NCBI GenBank assembly: GCA_018268995.1
Contig: JAFDVL010000014.1
Location: forward strand, 62,001 to 126,000
DNA: 64,000 bases
Source of the DNA: Acidobacteriota bacterium
GTDB taxonomy: Bacteria > Acidobacteriota > Blastocatellia > RBC074
Direction: 5' to 3'
Position numbers and translations under genes: made by a program. The notes beneath the pieces were generated by a model. It was not told the origin of the DNA. It ran no database searches and was given only the letters and a program-made list of their open reading frames with translations. Shown here in pieces: positions 1 to 7,643 of the stretch; within the stretch, counting starts at the first letter, position 1; each line of letters starts with the position of its first letter.

Positions 1-1
1 C

Positions 2-2533
2 CCGAAAGCGCCCAACGCCGTCAATTACGACGAAGCCAAAGCGAATCCGTGGCCGAATTTGCCTGATCCGCTCGTGCTGAAAAACGGCAAGAAAGTGACC
101 TCGGCGAAAGTGTGGTGGAATCAACGTCGCGCCGAAATCATTGAAGATTTTGACCGCGAAGTGTACGGGCGCGTGCCGAAAAATGTGCCGAAAGTGAAAT
201 GGGAAGTCGTCAGCACAACGAACGAAACAAAGTTCGATGTGCCTGTCATCGTCAAGCAACTCGTTGGTCACGTAGACAATTCCGCCTATCCCGAAATCAC
301 CGTAGACATTCAGTTGACGCTGACCACGCCTGCGAACGCGCGCGGCCCGGTGCCGGTGATGCTGGAGTTTGGTTTCAATTTTCCGCGCCCGCCTGCTAAT
401 GCTGCGAACGCAAATCGGCCTGCATTTCCTGAACCGACGTGGCAAAAATTGCTGTTTGAGAAAGGCTGGGGCTTTGCGACCATCGTGCCGACCAGCTATC
501 AACCCGACAACGGCGCAGGCTTAACCAAAGGCATCATCGGCCTTGTCAACAAAGGTCAAAATCGCAAACCCGAAGATTGGGGCGCATTGCGCGCGTGGGC
601 GTGGGGCGCGAGTCGTGCGCTGGATTATTTCGAGACCGACAAATCCGTCAACGCCAAACAGGTCGGCATCGAAGGGCTTTCGCGTTACGGCAAAGCTGCG
701 CTGGTGACAATGGCTTACGATCAACGCTTTGCCATTGGCTTCATCGGTTCATCCGGCGAAGGTGGCGCGAAATTGCATCGCCGCACGTATGGTGAGCTTG
801 TAGAAAATTTAACTGGTTCTGGTGGCTATCATTGGATGGCAGGCAATTTCCTCAAATACGGCGGGCCGCTGACCGCAAATGATTTGCCCGTAGACGCCCA
901 CGAAATGATTGCGCTGTGTGCGCCGCGCCCGACCTTTGTTAGTTACGGCGCAGCCGAAGGGCAAGGCGCAGAAGGCAAATGGGTAGATCAACGCGGCAGC
1001 TTTATGGCTGCGGTTGTGGCTGGGCCAGTCTTTCGCTTGCTTGGTAAAAAAGATTTAGGCACGACAGAATTTCCAGCGGTTGAGACAGCTTTAGTGGATG
1101 GCGATTTAGCGTGGCGGCAACACGCGGGCGGGCATACGGTCGTGCCAAACTGGCCTACATTTTTGACATGGGCGAGCCGTTACATCAAAGGGCCTGCGAT
1201 CAGCCAAGCGTTGTCTCCGACTGACCCGAAAATGTTTCACCTTGAAACGAAAGACGCCCCTAATAACTTTAAGGCAAATATCAATGACCTCGAATGGCTC
1301 GTAGGTAACTGGAAAACTGAAACAAATGCCATGGTGTTCAGAGAGGATACCTATTTGCCTTTGGAAGGTAAGCAGATTACTGGAGTAAATAGAGCTATCG
1401 CCAATAATCAGGTAGCCTATATGAATCACATCGTAATTTGGCAGGATGGTGATGTTGTAAAAATGGCGCACAAGAATTTCGGCGCTAATCTGGCGCTGCG
1501 TGGTGAAAGAGATTTCGTTTTACTCAATCGAGATGGCGATTATTTTTATTTCACGGGCCTTACCTTGCACAAAGTAAATCATAATTTATATGAGGCTTAT
1601 TATGATTTTGGCGACCGTAAGCAATTGCAACTTACCCGCAGGTCTTTCTTGCCTAATCAACGGCTGGATGTCTTAGAGTTAGCCACTGAAAAAGAACTCT
1701 ATCCCGAAGGATTAGCCGTTGATGTAACGGAAGGCAAAATATTCCTGAATAGCACTAACCAAAATAAAATCGTTTCGGCTGATTTTAAGGGAGAGCAAGT
1801 TGTAGATATCCAAACTCCTTATCGCGGTAAAATGCGGGGAACAGGGTTACTTTTGGAAGCTAACAGATTATATGCGTTGGGTAACGATAACTATGGTTCA
1901 ACTCCGAATGCTCGGCATACCTCAGTGTTGCAGGTTATAGATAGCAAGACAGGCAAGCTGATGCGCAGCTATGAAAAAGACTCCAATGCGCGTTCGCTTT
2001 TTAATGACATAACCTTGGCTAAAAATGGAACAGCTTATGTTACTAACACCAGCGAAAATACGATTTATGCAATAGATACTTTGAGTGCCAAAAGCAAGTT
2101 TTCAGTTTTAGCTAAGTCTGATGATCTTACTGGCCCTAATGGGATTGCAATTTCAGCCGCCAACGATAAGTTATTCATCGCGACAGATAATGGAATTCGT
2201 ATTTACGACCTGCGTCAGCGACGCATCTTGCCTTTCACTGACGCCTCAACTGCTGGTATTGACGGCCTCAAATACCAACGAGGGAAATTGTACGGATTGC
2301 AAAAAGGACAATTAGTTGCATTTCATCTCAGCGAAAACGAAGAAACAATCGTTCAAGCTACGGTACTGGTTAAAAACAGCTATACTTTTGAGTCGCCAAC
2401 GTCGTTGTCAATAATAGGTGATGTTATTTATGTATTAGCCAACTCGCAATTTGGGAAACGCGCCCGAATTGAAAACAATGCAGTTGACAAGTCGCAACTC
2501 ACAAATACGTACATATTGAAGTATAAAATATGA
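2..2533 (+). CDS. CE15 glucuronoyl-esterase-like protein fused to DUF6265-like and SMP-30-like propeller domains (5' end outside window)
   Basis: The reading frame is open to the left edge, so the N-terminus is missing; a TTG at 59 is only an internal candidate start. Numbered from position 59, residues 1-385 are a CE15 alpha/beta hydrolase. The nucleophile Ser208 lies in GLSRYGKAA and the catalytic His359 in AGGHT, just before the family's usual end, WASRYIKG. CE15 enzymes cleave the ester between glucuronic acid on xylan and lignin, which fits the hexuronate transporter and xylosidase downstream. Residues about 415-550 resemble DUF6265 (LEWLVGNWK), and residues about 560-824 form an SMP-30/NHL-type beta-propeller (YPEGLAVDV). 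The fused part is AT-richer: hand counts of single 60-base lines give 57% G+C at 541, 43% at 1681 and 35% at 2041. The esterase call is firm. The fusion could be functional or a recent recombination product. Confidence 0.8.
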   Translation, partial: PKAPNAVNYDEAKANPWPNLPDPLVLKNGKKVTSAKVWWNQRRAEIIEDFDREVYGRVPKNVPKVKWEVVSTTNETKFDVPVIVKQLVGHVDNSAYPEITVDIQLTLTTPANARGPVPVMLEFGFNFPRPPANAANANRPAFPEPTWQKLLFEKGWGFATIVPTSYQPDNGAGLTKGIIGLVNKGQNRKPEDWGALRAWAWGASRALDYFETDKSVNAKQVGIEGLSRYGKAALVTMAYDQRFAIGFIGSSGEGGAKLHRRTYGELVENLTGSGGYHWMAGNFLKYGGPLTANDLPVDAHEMIALCAPRPTFVSYGAAEGQGAEGKWVDQRGSFMAAVVAGPVFRLLGKKDLGTTEFPAVETALVDGDLAWRQHAGGHTVVPNWPTFLTWASRYIKGPAISQALSPTDPKMFHLETKDAPNNFKANINDLEWLVGNWKTETNAMVFREDTYLPLEGKQITGVNRAIANNQVAYMNHIVIWQDGDVVKMAHKNFGANLALRGERDFVLLNRDGDYFYFTGLTLHKVNHNLYEAYYDFGDRKQLQLTRRSFLPNQRLDVLELATEKELYPEGLAVDVTEGKIFLNSTNQNKIVSADFKGEQVVDIQTPYRGKMRGTGLLLEANRLYALGNDNYGSTPNARHTSVLQVIDSKTGKLMRSYEKDSNARSLFNDITLAKNGTAYVTNTSENTIYAIDTLSAKSKFSVLAKSDDLTGPNGIAISAANDKLFIATDNGIRIYDLRQRRILPFTDASTAGIDGLKYQRGKLYGLQKGQLVAFHLSENEETIVQATVLVKNSYTFESPTSLSIIGDVIYVLANSQFGKRARIENNAVDKSQLTNTYILKYKI
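1151..1198 (+). repeat. CE15 3'-end repeat, copy 1 (in frame)
   Basis: This segment encodes the last helix of the CE15 domain (WPTFLTWASRYIKGPA). By eye it matches copy 2 at 2543 over 39 of 48 bases and copy 3 at 3207 over 30 of 39 bases. Here it is read through into the DUF6265/propeller part instead of ending the protein. Confidence 0.8.
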
Positions 2534-2536
2534 TGA

Positions 2537-2620
2537 GCCTACTGGCATACCTTTTTGCAATGTGCGCGCCGATACATCAAAACGCCTGCGCTTTCGCAGC
2601 AAACTGCCAAAGCAAAATAA
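2537..2620 (+). pseudogene. CE15 C-terminal remnant, copy 2
   Basis: Directly after the TGA stop of the fusion gene, the same frame reads AYWHTFLQCARRYIKTPAL and continues to a TAA at 2618-2620. It aligns with the fused gene's own CE15 tail, WPTFLTWASRYIKGPAI. No CE15 body precedes it, so it is a detached gene end. The probable start of the transglutaminase gene lies 10 bases further on. Whether it came from a tandem duplicate or from insertion of cargo at the 3' end cannot be decided here. Confidence 0.75.
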
Positions 2621-2630
2621 GAGCCAAAAA

Positions 2631-3200
2631 ATGAAAGAGTTTTTGCGTAGCACGAATACCATTGAGTCAGAGTCCGACGAAATTATTGCGTTGGCCTCGT
2701 CGCTTGCTATGCGCGGCGATTCAGTGGGAACAGCGAAATCTTGTTTTGAGTGGGTACGTGACAATATTTCGCATAGCTTTGACGCAAACGCTGAGAAAGT
2801 TACCTGTTCGGCTACCGCAGTTTTGCGGGAGCGCACAGGAATTTGTTACGCAAAAACTCATTTGTTGGCGGCGTTGCTGCGCGCGAATGCTATTCCCGCA
2901 GGCTTTGGTTATCAGCGGTTAGCATTGGATGAAAACGCTACTCAGTTTTGCCTGCACGGATTCAATTACGTCTACTTAGAAACATTTGGCTGGTACGCGG
3001 TTGACCCGCGCGGCAACCGCGACCAGATTGTGACGGTGTTCGATCCACCAAAGGTTTCGCTTGCCTTCGCCGCCACATTGCCTGGTGAAAAAACCTATGA
3101 CGAAATTTTTCCTGATCCTTTGCCCGCAGTGATTGAAAGGCTGACGATGAATTCAAGTGTGGCGAAATTACGAGAGGCTTTGCCAGATTGGGATGAGTAA
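2631..3200 (+). CDS. Transglutaminase-like cysteine protein
   Basis: A 189-residue protein with a transglutaminase/protease-like core. The triad is visible: Cys72 in GICYAKTH, His109 in CLHGFNY and Asp125 in VDPRGN, in the usual order and spacing. No signal peptide is seen, so it is probably cytoplasmic. I chose ATG 2631 over the in-frame GTG at 2562 because the upstream bases belong to the CE15 tail remnant, which stops at 2620. Members of this superfamily hydrolyse or cross-link peptides; the substrate here is unknown. The gene sits between two CE15-tail repeats, and its stop codon is immediately followed by the third one. This points to arrival as an insert, not as part of the sugar operon. 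Confidence 0.75.
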   Translation: MKEFLRSTNTIESESDEIIALASSLAMRGDSVGTAKSCFEWVRDNISHSFDANAEKVTCSATAVLRERTGICYAKTHLLAALLRANAIPAGFGYQRLALDENATQFCLHGFNYVYLETFGWYAVDPRGNRDQIVTVFDPPKVSLAFAATLPGEKTYDEIFPDPLPAVIERLTMNSSVAKLREALPDWDE

Positions 3201-3248
3201 CCGCAATGGCCTACGTTTTTGACGTTCGCCAGCCGCTATTTCAAATAA
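3201..3248 (+). pseudogene. CE15 C-terminal remnant, copy 3
   Basis: Immediately after the transglutaminase stop, the same frame reads PQWPTFLTFASRYFK and then TAA. This is a third diverged copy of the CE15 C-terminal helix (compare WPTFLTWASRYIK at 1151). It is a clean gene end with nothing of the CE15 body before it. Confidence 0.75.
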
Positions 3249-3281
3249 CCATTCAACCATGAAAAAAATAGGAGATTCAAA

Positions 3282-3671
3282 ATGTATCTGAAAAAAGTAA
3301 GCTTGATAGCTGCATGTTTGTTAACTTTTTGCGCAACAGTAGTTTTTGCTGCAAGTATTGACGGCAAATGGACAGGGCAAGTTCAAGGCCCGCAAGGCGC
3401 AATGGACCTCACGGTTGTGTTGAAAGCCGAAGGCGAAAAACTCACTGGCACGATGACCAATCAGATGGGTGAGACCGCTATTAAAGACGGCTCAATCAAA
3501 GGCGATGATGTCGCGTTCAAAGTTGACCGCGAATTCAACGGCATGAAATTTACAGTGGTTTACAAAGGCAAATTGGCAGGTGACGAACTCAAGCTCACCC
3601 GGACGATTGAAGGCGATTTCGGTGGTCAAACACCGCCGCCCACAGATTTCACACTCAAACGTGCCAAATAA
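3282..3671 (+). CDS. Small exported beta-rich protein of unknown function
   Basis: A 129-residue protein with a clear Sec signal peptide (hydrophobic to about residue 23, cleavage near VFAAS). The mature part is one beta-rich domain with alternating charged and hydrophobic strands (IDGKWTGQV, DLTVVLKAEG, KFTVVYKGKL), resembling lipocalin-like domains seen beside acidobacterial glycosidases. The start is set by AGGAG nine bases upstream of ATG 3282. It lies between the CE15 region and the MFS transporter on the same strand. A role in binding a sugar or lipid is only a guess. Confidence 0.7.
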   Translation: MYLKKVSLIAACLLTFCATVVFAASIDGKWTGQVQGPQGAMDLTVVLKAEGEKLTGTMTNQMGETAIKDGSIKGDDVAFKVDREFNGMKFTVVYKGKLAGDELKLTRTIEGDFGGQTPPPTDFTLKRAK

Positions 3672-3684
3672 TTTCACGCAAGCC

Positions 3685-3711
3685 GCAGAGCAGTTTGAAT
3701 AACTGCTCTGC
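3685..3711 (+). terminator. Hairpin between the small exported protein and the MFS gene
   Basis: A perfect 9-base-pair stem (GCAGAGCAG / CTGCTCTGC) with a 9-base loop. No T-run follows, so it may be an RNA-processing or attenuating hairpin, not a full intrinsic terminator. Confidence 0.5.
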
Positions 3712-3736
3712 ACACCAATAAAGGACATCATTCTCA

Positions 3737-4996
3737 ATGCCCAAAATCAAAGGCTTACGCTGGTGGATGATCGGGCTTATCATGCTCGGTTCGATCATCA
3801 ACTACCTCACACGCAGTTCCCTTTCTGTCGCTGCGCCAACGCTGAAAACACAGCTTGGCATTGATGAACAACATTACTCGTGGATCGTCAGCACATTTCA
3901 GGGCGCGATTATGTTGCAGCCGTTGTGCGGCTACGTGCTGGACGTAATCGGATTGAAAGCGGGCTACGCGCTGTTTGCCGTCGCGTGGTCAATCATCAGT
4001 ATGCTGCATGCTTTCGCAGGCAATTGGCAAGTGCTGGCGGGCTTACGCGGGCTGCTCGGATTAGCTGAAGGCTCGGCGAATCCCGCAGGCATGAAAGCAA
4101 CGTCAGAATGGTTTCCGGCCAAAGAACGTGGCTTGGCGGGAGGCGTTTACAACATCGGCGCGTCGTTCGGTTCGATGCTCGCGCCGCCGCTCGTGGGCTG
4201 GGCGATTCTGACGTACAACTGGCAAGCAGCATTTGTGATTACGGGCGCGCTCGGACTGTTTTGGGTCGTATTGTGGTGGTTCTTTTATGAATCGCCCGAA
4301 AAGCACAAATCGCTTTCCGCCGAAGAAGCCGAATACATTTCAGCGGGTCAGGAAAAACATTTGGCGAGCGATGGCACGCGGCCTTCGGTGCTGTCGTTGC
4401 TGGGACGCAGAAATTTCTGGGGCATCGCCTTGCCGCGCTTTTTGGCTGACCCGACGTGGGGCACGCTGACCTATTGGCTGCCATTTTATTTCGCCACGGC
4501 GCGCGGCTGGGACTTGAAACAGATCATGCTCTTTACCTGGCTGCCGATGTTGGCGGCGGACATTGGTTGCATTTACGGCGGAGCGTTCAGCATGTGGCTG
4601 CAAAAGAAATGGAATATTCGCCTCATCAATGCACGGCGCTATGCCTTCACGTTCGGCGCGATCACGATGTTGGTTGTAGGCTTCACGGGCATCGCGGCCA
4701 GCCCTTATCTCGCGCTGGCGTTGTTGTGTGTCGCAGGCTTTGCGCATCAAACCTTGTCCGTCACCGTCATCACGATGTCTTCGGATTTATTCAAGAAAAA
4801 CGAAGTCGCTACCGTCGCCGGAATGGCAGGCACGTTCGGCAATGCAGGCTTGCTGATTTTCAATTTATTGATCGGCACCCTGGTGGCAACGATTGGCTAT
4901 GCGCCGTTTTTTGTGTGTTTAGGATTGCTCGACATCGTTGGCGCAATCATTTTGTGGACAGTCGTGCGCGAAGATGAGGTAGCAGCCAGAGCGTAA
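3737..4996 (+). CDS. MFS transporter, hexuronate (ExuT-like) family
   Basis: A 419-residue polytopic membrane protein with the 12-helix layout of the major facilitator superfamily. The anion:cation symporter branch that includes ExuT is suggested by NYLTRSSLSVAAPTL in helix 1, QPLCGYVLD after helix 2 and RGLLGLAEGSANPAGMKA in helix 4. ExuT-type carriers import glucuronate or galacturonate with protons. This fits the CE15 glucuronoyl esterase upstream and the KDG/KDGal kinase and aldolase on the opposite strand at 33823-35423. AAGGA lies about 12 bases before the ATG. Substrate choice among hexuronates, galactonate and related acids cannot be fixed by sequence alone. Confidence 0.85.
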   Translation: MPKIKGLRWWMIGLIMLGSIINYLTRSSLSVAAPTLKTQLGIDEQHYSWIVSTFQGAIMLQPLCGYVLDVIGLKAGYALFAVAWSIISMLHAFAGNWQVLAGLRGLLGLAEGSANPAGMKATSEWFPAKERGLAGGVYNIGASFGSMLAPPLVGWAILTYNWQAAFVITGALGLFWVVLWWFFYESPEKHKSLSAEEAEYISAGQEKHLASDGTRPSVLSLLGRRNFWGIALPRFLADPTWGTLTYWLPFYFATARGWDLKQIMLFTWLPMLAADIGCIYGGAFSMWLQKKWNIRLINARRYAFTFGAITMLVVGFTGIAASPYLALALLCVAGFAHQTLSVTVITMSSDLFKKNEVATVAGMAGTFGNAGLLIFNLLIGTLVATIGYAPFFVCLGLLDIVGAIILWTVVREDEVAARA

Positions 4997-5028
4997 GTCT
5001 TGAATCTTAGAAACTACGAAAGTTGGTT

Positions 5029-5674
5029 GTCTCGTAGCGACGGCATGACTTTAGCCGTGGGTGAAACCCACGGAACGCACGGTGTAGATTTCCGCGTCGC
5101 GTCAGCGACGATTGAATCATCGGTGCATTATGGCAAACACCTATTCTGCCTTGTTCTATCACTTGGTTTTTAGCACGAAAAATCGCGCGAACCTCATTCA
5201 TCCTGAAATCGAGGAACGTATATGGGCATACGTTGGCGGTATTGCGCGTGCTCATAAACTAACTGCGATTCAGATTGGCGGCATAGAAAATCATTTGCAC
5301 GGTTTGATTATGGCTCCTCCTACAATTGCTCCATTTGAAATCGCCAAAGCGCTCAAAGTTGAATCTTCAAAATGGATACACGAGCAATTTTCTGAATTAG
5401 CAAATTTTGCCTGGCAGGATGGCTATGGCGCGTTTACGGTAAGCAAAACGAACGTGCCGGATGTAATGAGATACATTCAAAATCAAAGAATCCATCACCA
5501 AACAGAGCCTTTTGAAAACGAGTATGTTGGTTTCCTGAAGAGGGCTGGGGTGGATTACGACGAACGTTATTTATGGGGATAATTCAGCCGTCGCTAACGC
5601 GACGTGCATGATTTTTCAACGATCCGTGGGTGAAACCCACGGCTAAAATCAGACGCCGCGATGCGGCGAAGAAA
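5029..5674 (+). mobile_element. RAYT element with palindromic flanks
   Basis: A Y1/HUH transposase gene is bracketed by two sets of hairpins. On the left are a TCGTAGCGA palindrome, CCGTGGGTGAAACCCACGG (5060s) and GTCGCGTCAGCGAC. On the right are CGTCGCTAACGCGACG, a second CCGTGGGTGAAACCCACGG and GCCGCGATGCGGC. The hairpins occur in mirrored order. The same set, without the gene, recurs at 13459-13666. There are no terminal inverted repeats or target duplication of the DDE type. This is as expected for REP-associated tyrosine transposases. Confidence 0.75.
5130..5582 (+). CDS. REP-associated tyrosine transposase (IS200/IS605-like Y1 HUH)
   Basis: A 150-residue single-domain transposase. The HUH metal site is NHLHGL and the catalytic tyrosine lies in VMRYIQNQRIHH; the C-terminal VDYDERYLWG is typical of RAYT/TnpA-like proteins. 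These enzymes nick single-stranded DNA at palindromic REP hairpins, which flank this gene on both sides. ATG 5130 starts the conserved N-terminus (MANTYSALFYHLVFSTKNR); the upstream in-frame ATG at 5112 falls in the repeat. The gene looks intact. It is about the same size as, but quite different from, the second RAYT at 59042, which carries another REP family. Confidence 0.88.
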   Translation: MANTYSALFYHLVFSTKNRANLIHPEIEERIWAYVGGIARAHKLTAIQIGGIENHLHGLIMAPPTIAPFEIAKALKVESSKWIHEQFSELANFAWQDGYGAFTVSKTNVPDVMRYIQNQRIHHQTEPFENEYVGFLKRAGVDYDERYLWG

Positions 5675-5718
5675 TGATTCCAAGTAATAAGAATTACACC
5701 ATATTTCAATTACAACCA

Positions 5719-7377
5719 ATGACTGATTTCTCCACCAAAATTCAAAACCCCATTCTGCACGGCTTCAATCCTGACCCGTCCATCGTGCGCGTTGGCGATG
5801 ATTATTACATTGCTACGTCCACGTTTGAATGGTTTCCCGGCGTGCAAATTCACCATTCGCGCGATCTGGTGAACTGGCGCTTGCTGACGCGCCCGCTGAA
5901 TCGTGCAAGCCAGTTGAATATGCTCGGCAATCCCGATTCGTGTGGTGTGTGGGCTCCATGTTTGTCGTATGACAACGGGCTTTTTTATTTGATTTATACC
6001 GATGTGAAACGCTACGGGCGCACGTCGCAACCGGGCAGCGTCGGCGCGGGCTTGCGCGATACGCACAACTATCTGGTGACGAGCGAGACGATTGACGGCG
6101 AATGGTCTGATCCGATTTTTCTGAACAGCAGCGGCTTTGATCCATCGCTCTTTCACGATGAAGACGGGCGCAAATATCTGGTCAATCAATTGTGGGATCA
6201 TCGCCCCGGTCAAAATCGGTTTGCGGGCATCGTATTGCAGGAATACTCGCCCACGGAAAAGAAACTGGTTGGCGAACGGCACAATATCTTCAAAGGCACT
6301 TCGATCTGGTTTACCGAAGCGCCGCATTTGTACAAGCGCAACGGCTATTACTATTTGATTACGGCGGAAGGCGGCACCGGCTGGGGACACGCGGTCACGA
6401 TGGCACGTTCGCGTGAATTATTGGGGCCGTATGAATTGCATCCTGACAAATATGTGCTGACGGCGCGCAATCGCCCTGACGCGCATTTGCAACGTGCCGG
6501 GCACGCCGATTTGGTCGAAGCGCAGAACGGCGACACGTATCTGGTTTATCTGTGCGGACGCCCGCTCGCCAATCGCGGGCGCTGCACGTTGGGGCGCGAA
6601 ACGGCGATTCAAAAAATGGTCTGGGGCGAAGACGATTGGCTGTACACCAAAGCTCACGATGCGATGCCGCAAACAGAAACGACCGCGCCGAATTTGCCCG
6701 CGTATCCGTTTGCAGCAACGCCAACACGCGCTGAGTTCGACAGCCCGAATTTGCCGATTGATTTTCAATGGCTGCGCTCGCCCTATCCTGATGAATTGTT
6801 CAGCCTGACCGCGCGTCCCGGCTATTTGCGTTTGTTCGGACGCGAAACGCCGGGCAGTATGTTTCGTCAGGCATTGGTCGCACGACGTCAGCAAGCGCAT
6901 TGTTACAGCGCATCAACGCTCGTCGAATTTGAGCCAGAACATTATCAACAACAGGCCGGCTTGATTTGTTATTACAACGGTTTGAAGTTTCACTACCTCT
7001 ACATTTCTACGGATGACACCAACGGCAAACATATTCGCGTGATGACCTCGCATCCTGAATTGCCCGATATGTTCACCGCGCCAATTCCGATTGCGGCCAA
7101 CGCTCCCGTGCATTTGCGCGTAGAGGTGGATTACGAACGATTACGCTTTGCCTATCGTGTGAACACGGATGAATGGCAATGGTTGCCCGAACAATTCGAC
7201 GCGAGCATTTTGTCTGACGAAGCAGGGCCGCCAACCAATCCGAATTTTACCGGCACCTTTGTCGGAATGGCTTGTCAGGATTTGGCAGGCACGGCGTATC
7301 CGGCGGATTTTGATTTCTTTGAATATCAGGAACGCGCATTTTGTACGTCGCTTCCCGCAAACGACGAAAGGCGATAG
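5719..7377 (+). CDS. GH43 beta-xylosidase / alpha-L-arabinofuranosidase
   Basis: A 552-residue five-bladed propeller glycosidase. The three catalytic carboxylates are visible: base Asp19 in GFNPDPSI, the pKa-modulating Asp141 in SGFDPSLF and acid Glu200 in WFTEAPHLY. The C-terminal 200 residues form the beta-sandwich typical of the XynB subfamily. The opening FNPDPSIVRVGDDYYIATST is the family's normal N-terminus, so ATG 5719 is preferred; the ATG at 5674 lies inside the RAYT right-end repeat. There is no signal peptide, which suggests cytoplasmic hydrolysis of imported xylo-oligosaccharides. The RAYT element separates it from the transporter and may have altered its leader. Confidence 0.9.
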   Translation: MTDFSTKIQNPILHGFNPDPSIVRVGDDYYIATSTFEWFPGVQIHHSRDLVNWRLLTRPLNRASQLNMLGNPDSCGVWAPCLSYDNGLFYLIYTDVKRYGRTSQPGSVGAGLRDTHNYLVTSETIDGEWSDPIFLNSSGFDPSLFHDEDGRKYLVNQLWDHRPGQNRFAGIVLQEYSPTEKKLVGERHNIFKGTSIWFTEAPHLYKRNGYYYLITAEGGTGWGHAVTMARSRELLGPYELHPDKYVLTARNRPDAHLQRAGHADLVEAQNGDTYLVYLCGRPLANRGRCTLGRETAIQKMVWGEDDWLYTKAHDAMPQTETTAPNLPAYPFAATPTRAEFDSPNLPIDFQWLRSPYPDELFSLTARPGYLRLFGRETPGSMFRQALVARRQQAHCYSASTLVEFEPEHYQQQAGLICYYNGLKFHYLYISTDDTNGKHIRVMTSHPELPDMFTAPIPIAANAPVHLRVEVDYERLRFAYRVNTDEWQWLPEQFDASILSDEAGPPTNPNFTGTFVGMACQDLAGTAYPADFDFFEYQERAFCTSLPANDERR

Positions 7378-7643
7378 AGCGTCAGCTTTCTGCGACAGTT
7401 GGATATGCTTCAAACGCCTGACGCAACGCCACGGTTTAGACGTAAGAGACGGCGCAATGTTTCCGTGGTTTCCTTTATATCAATCGTAACCAGTGATAGA
7501 TATTGCGCGTCATTGTCAATCATCCTGGAAAAATCTGTAGCTTAAAAATCTGTTGTTTTATTTGCTCTCCAGACCAGATCAGTTTTGGACATTGCCTGTC
7601 AAAGCTGTTCGGATTTTCAATTCACCAAACCAATGGAGGTTCT

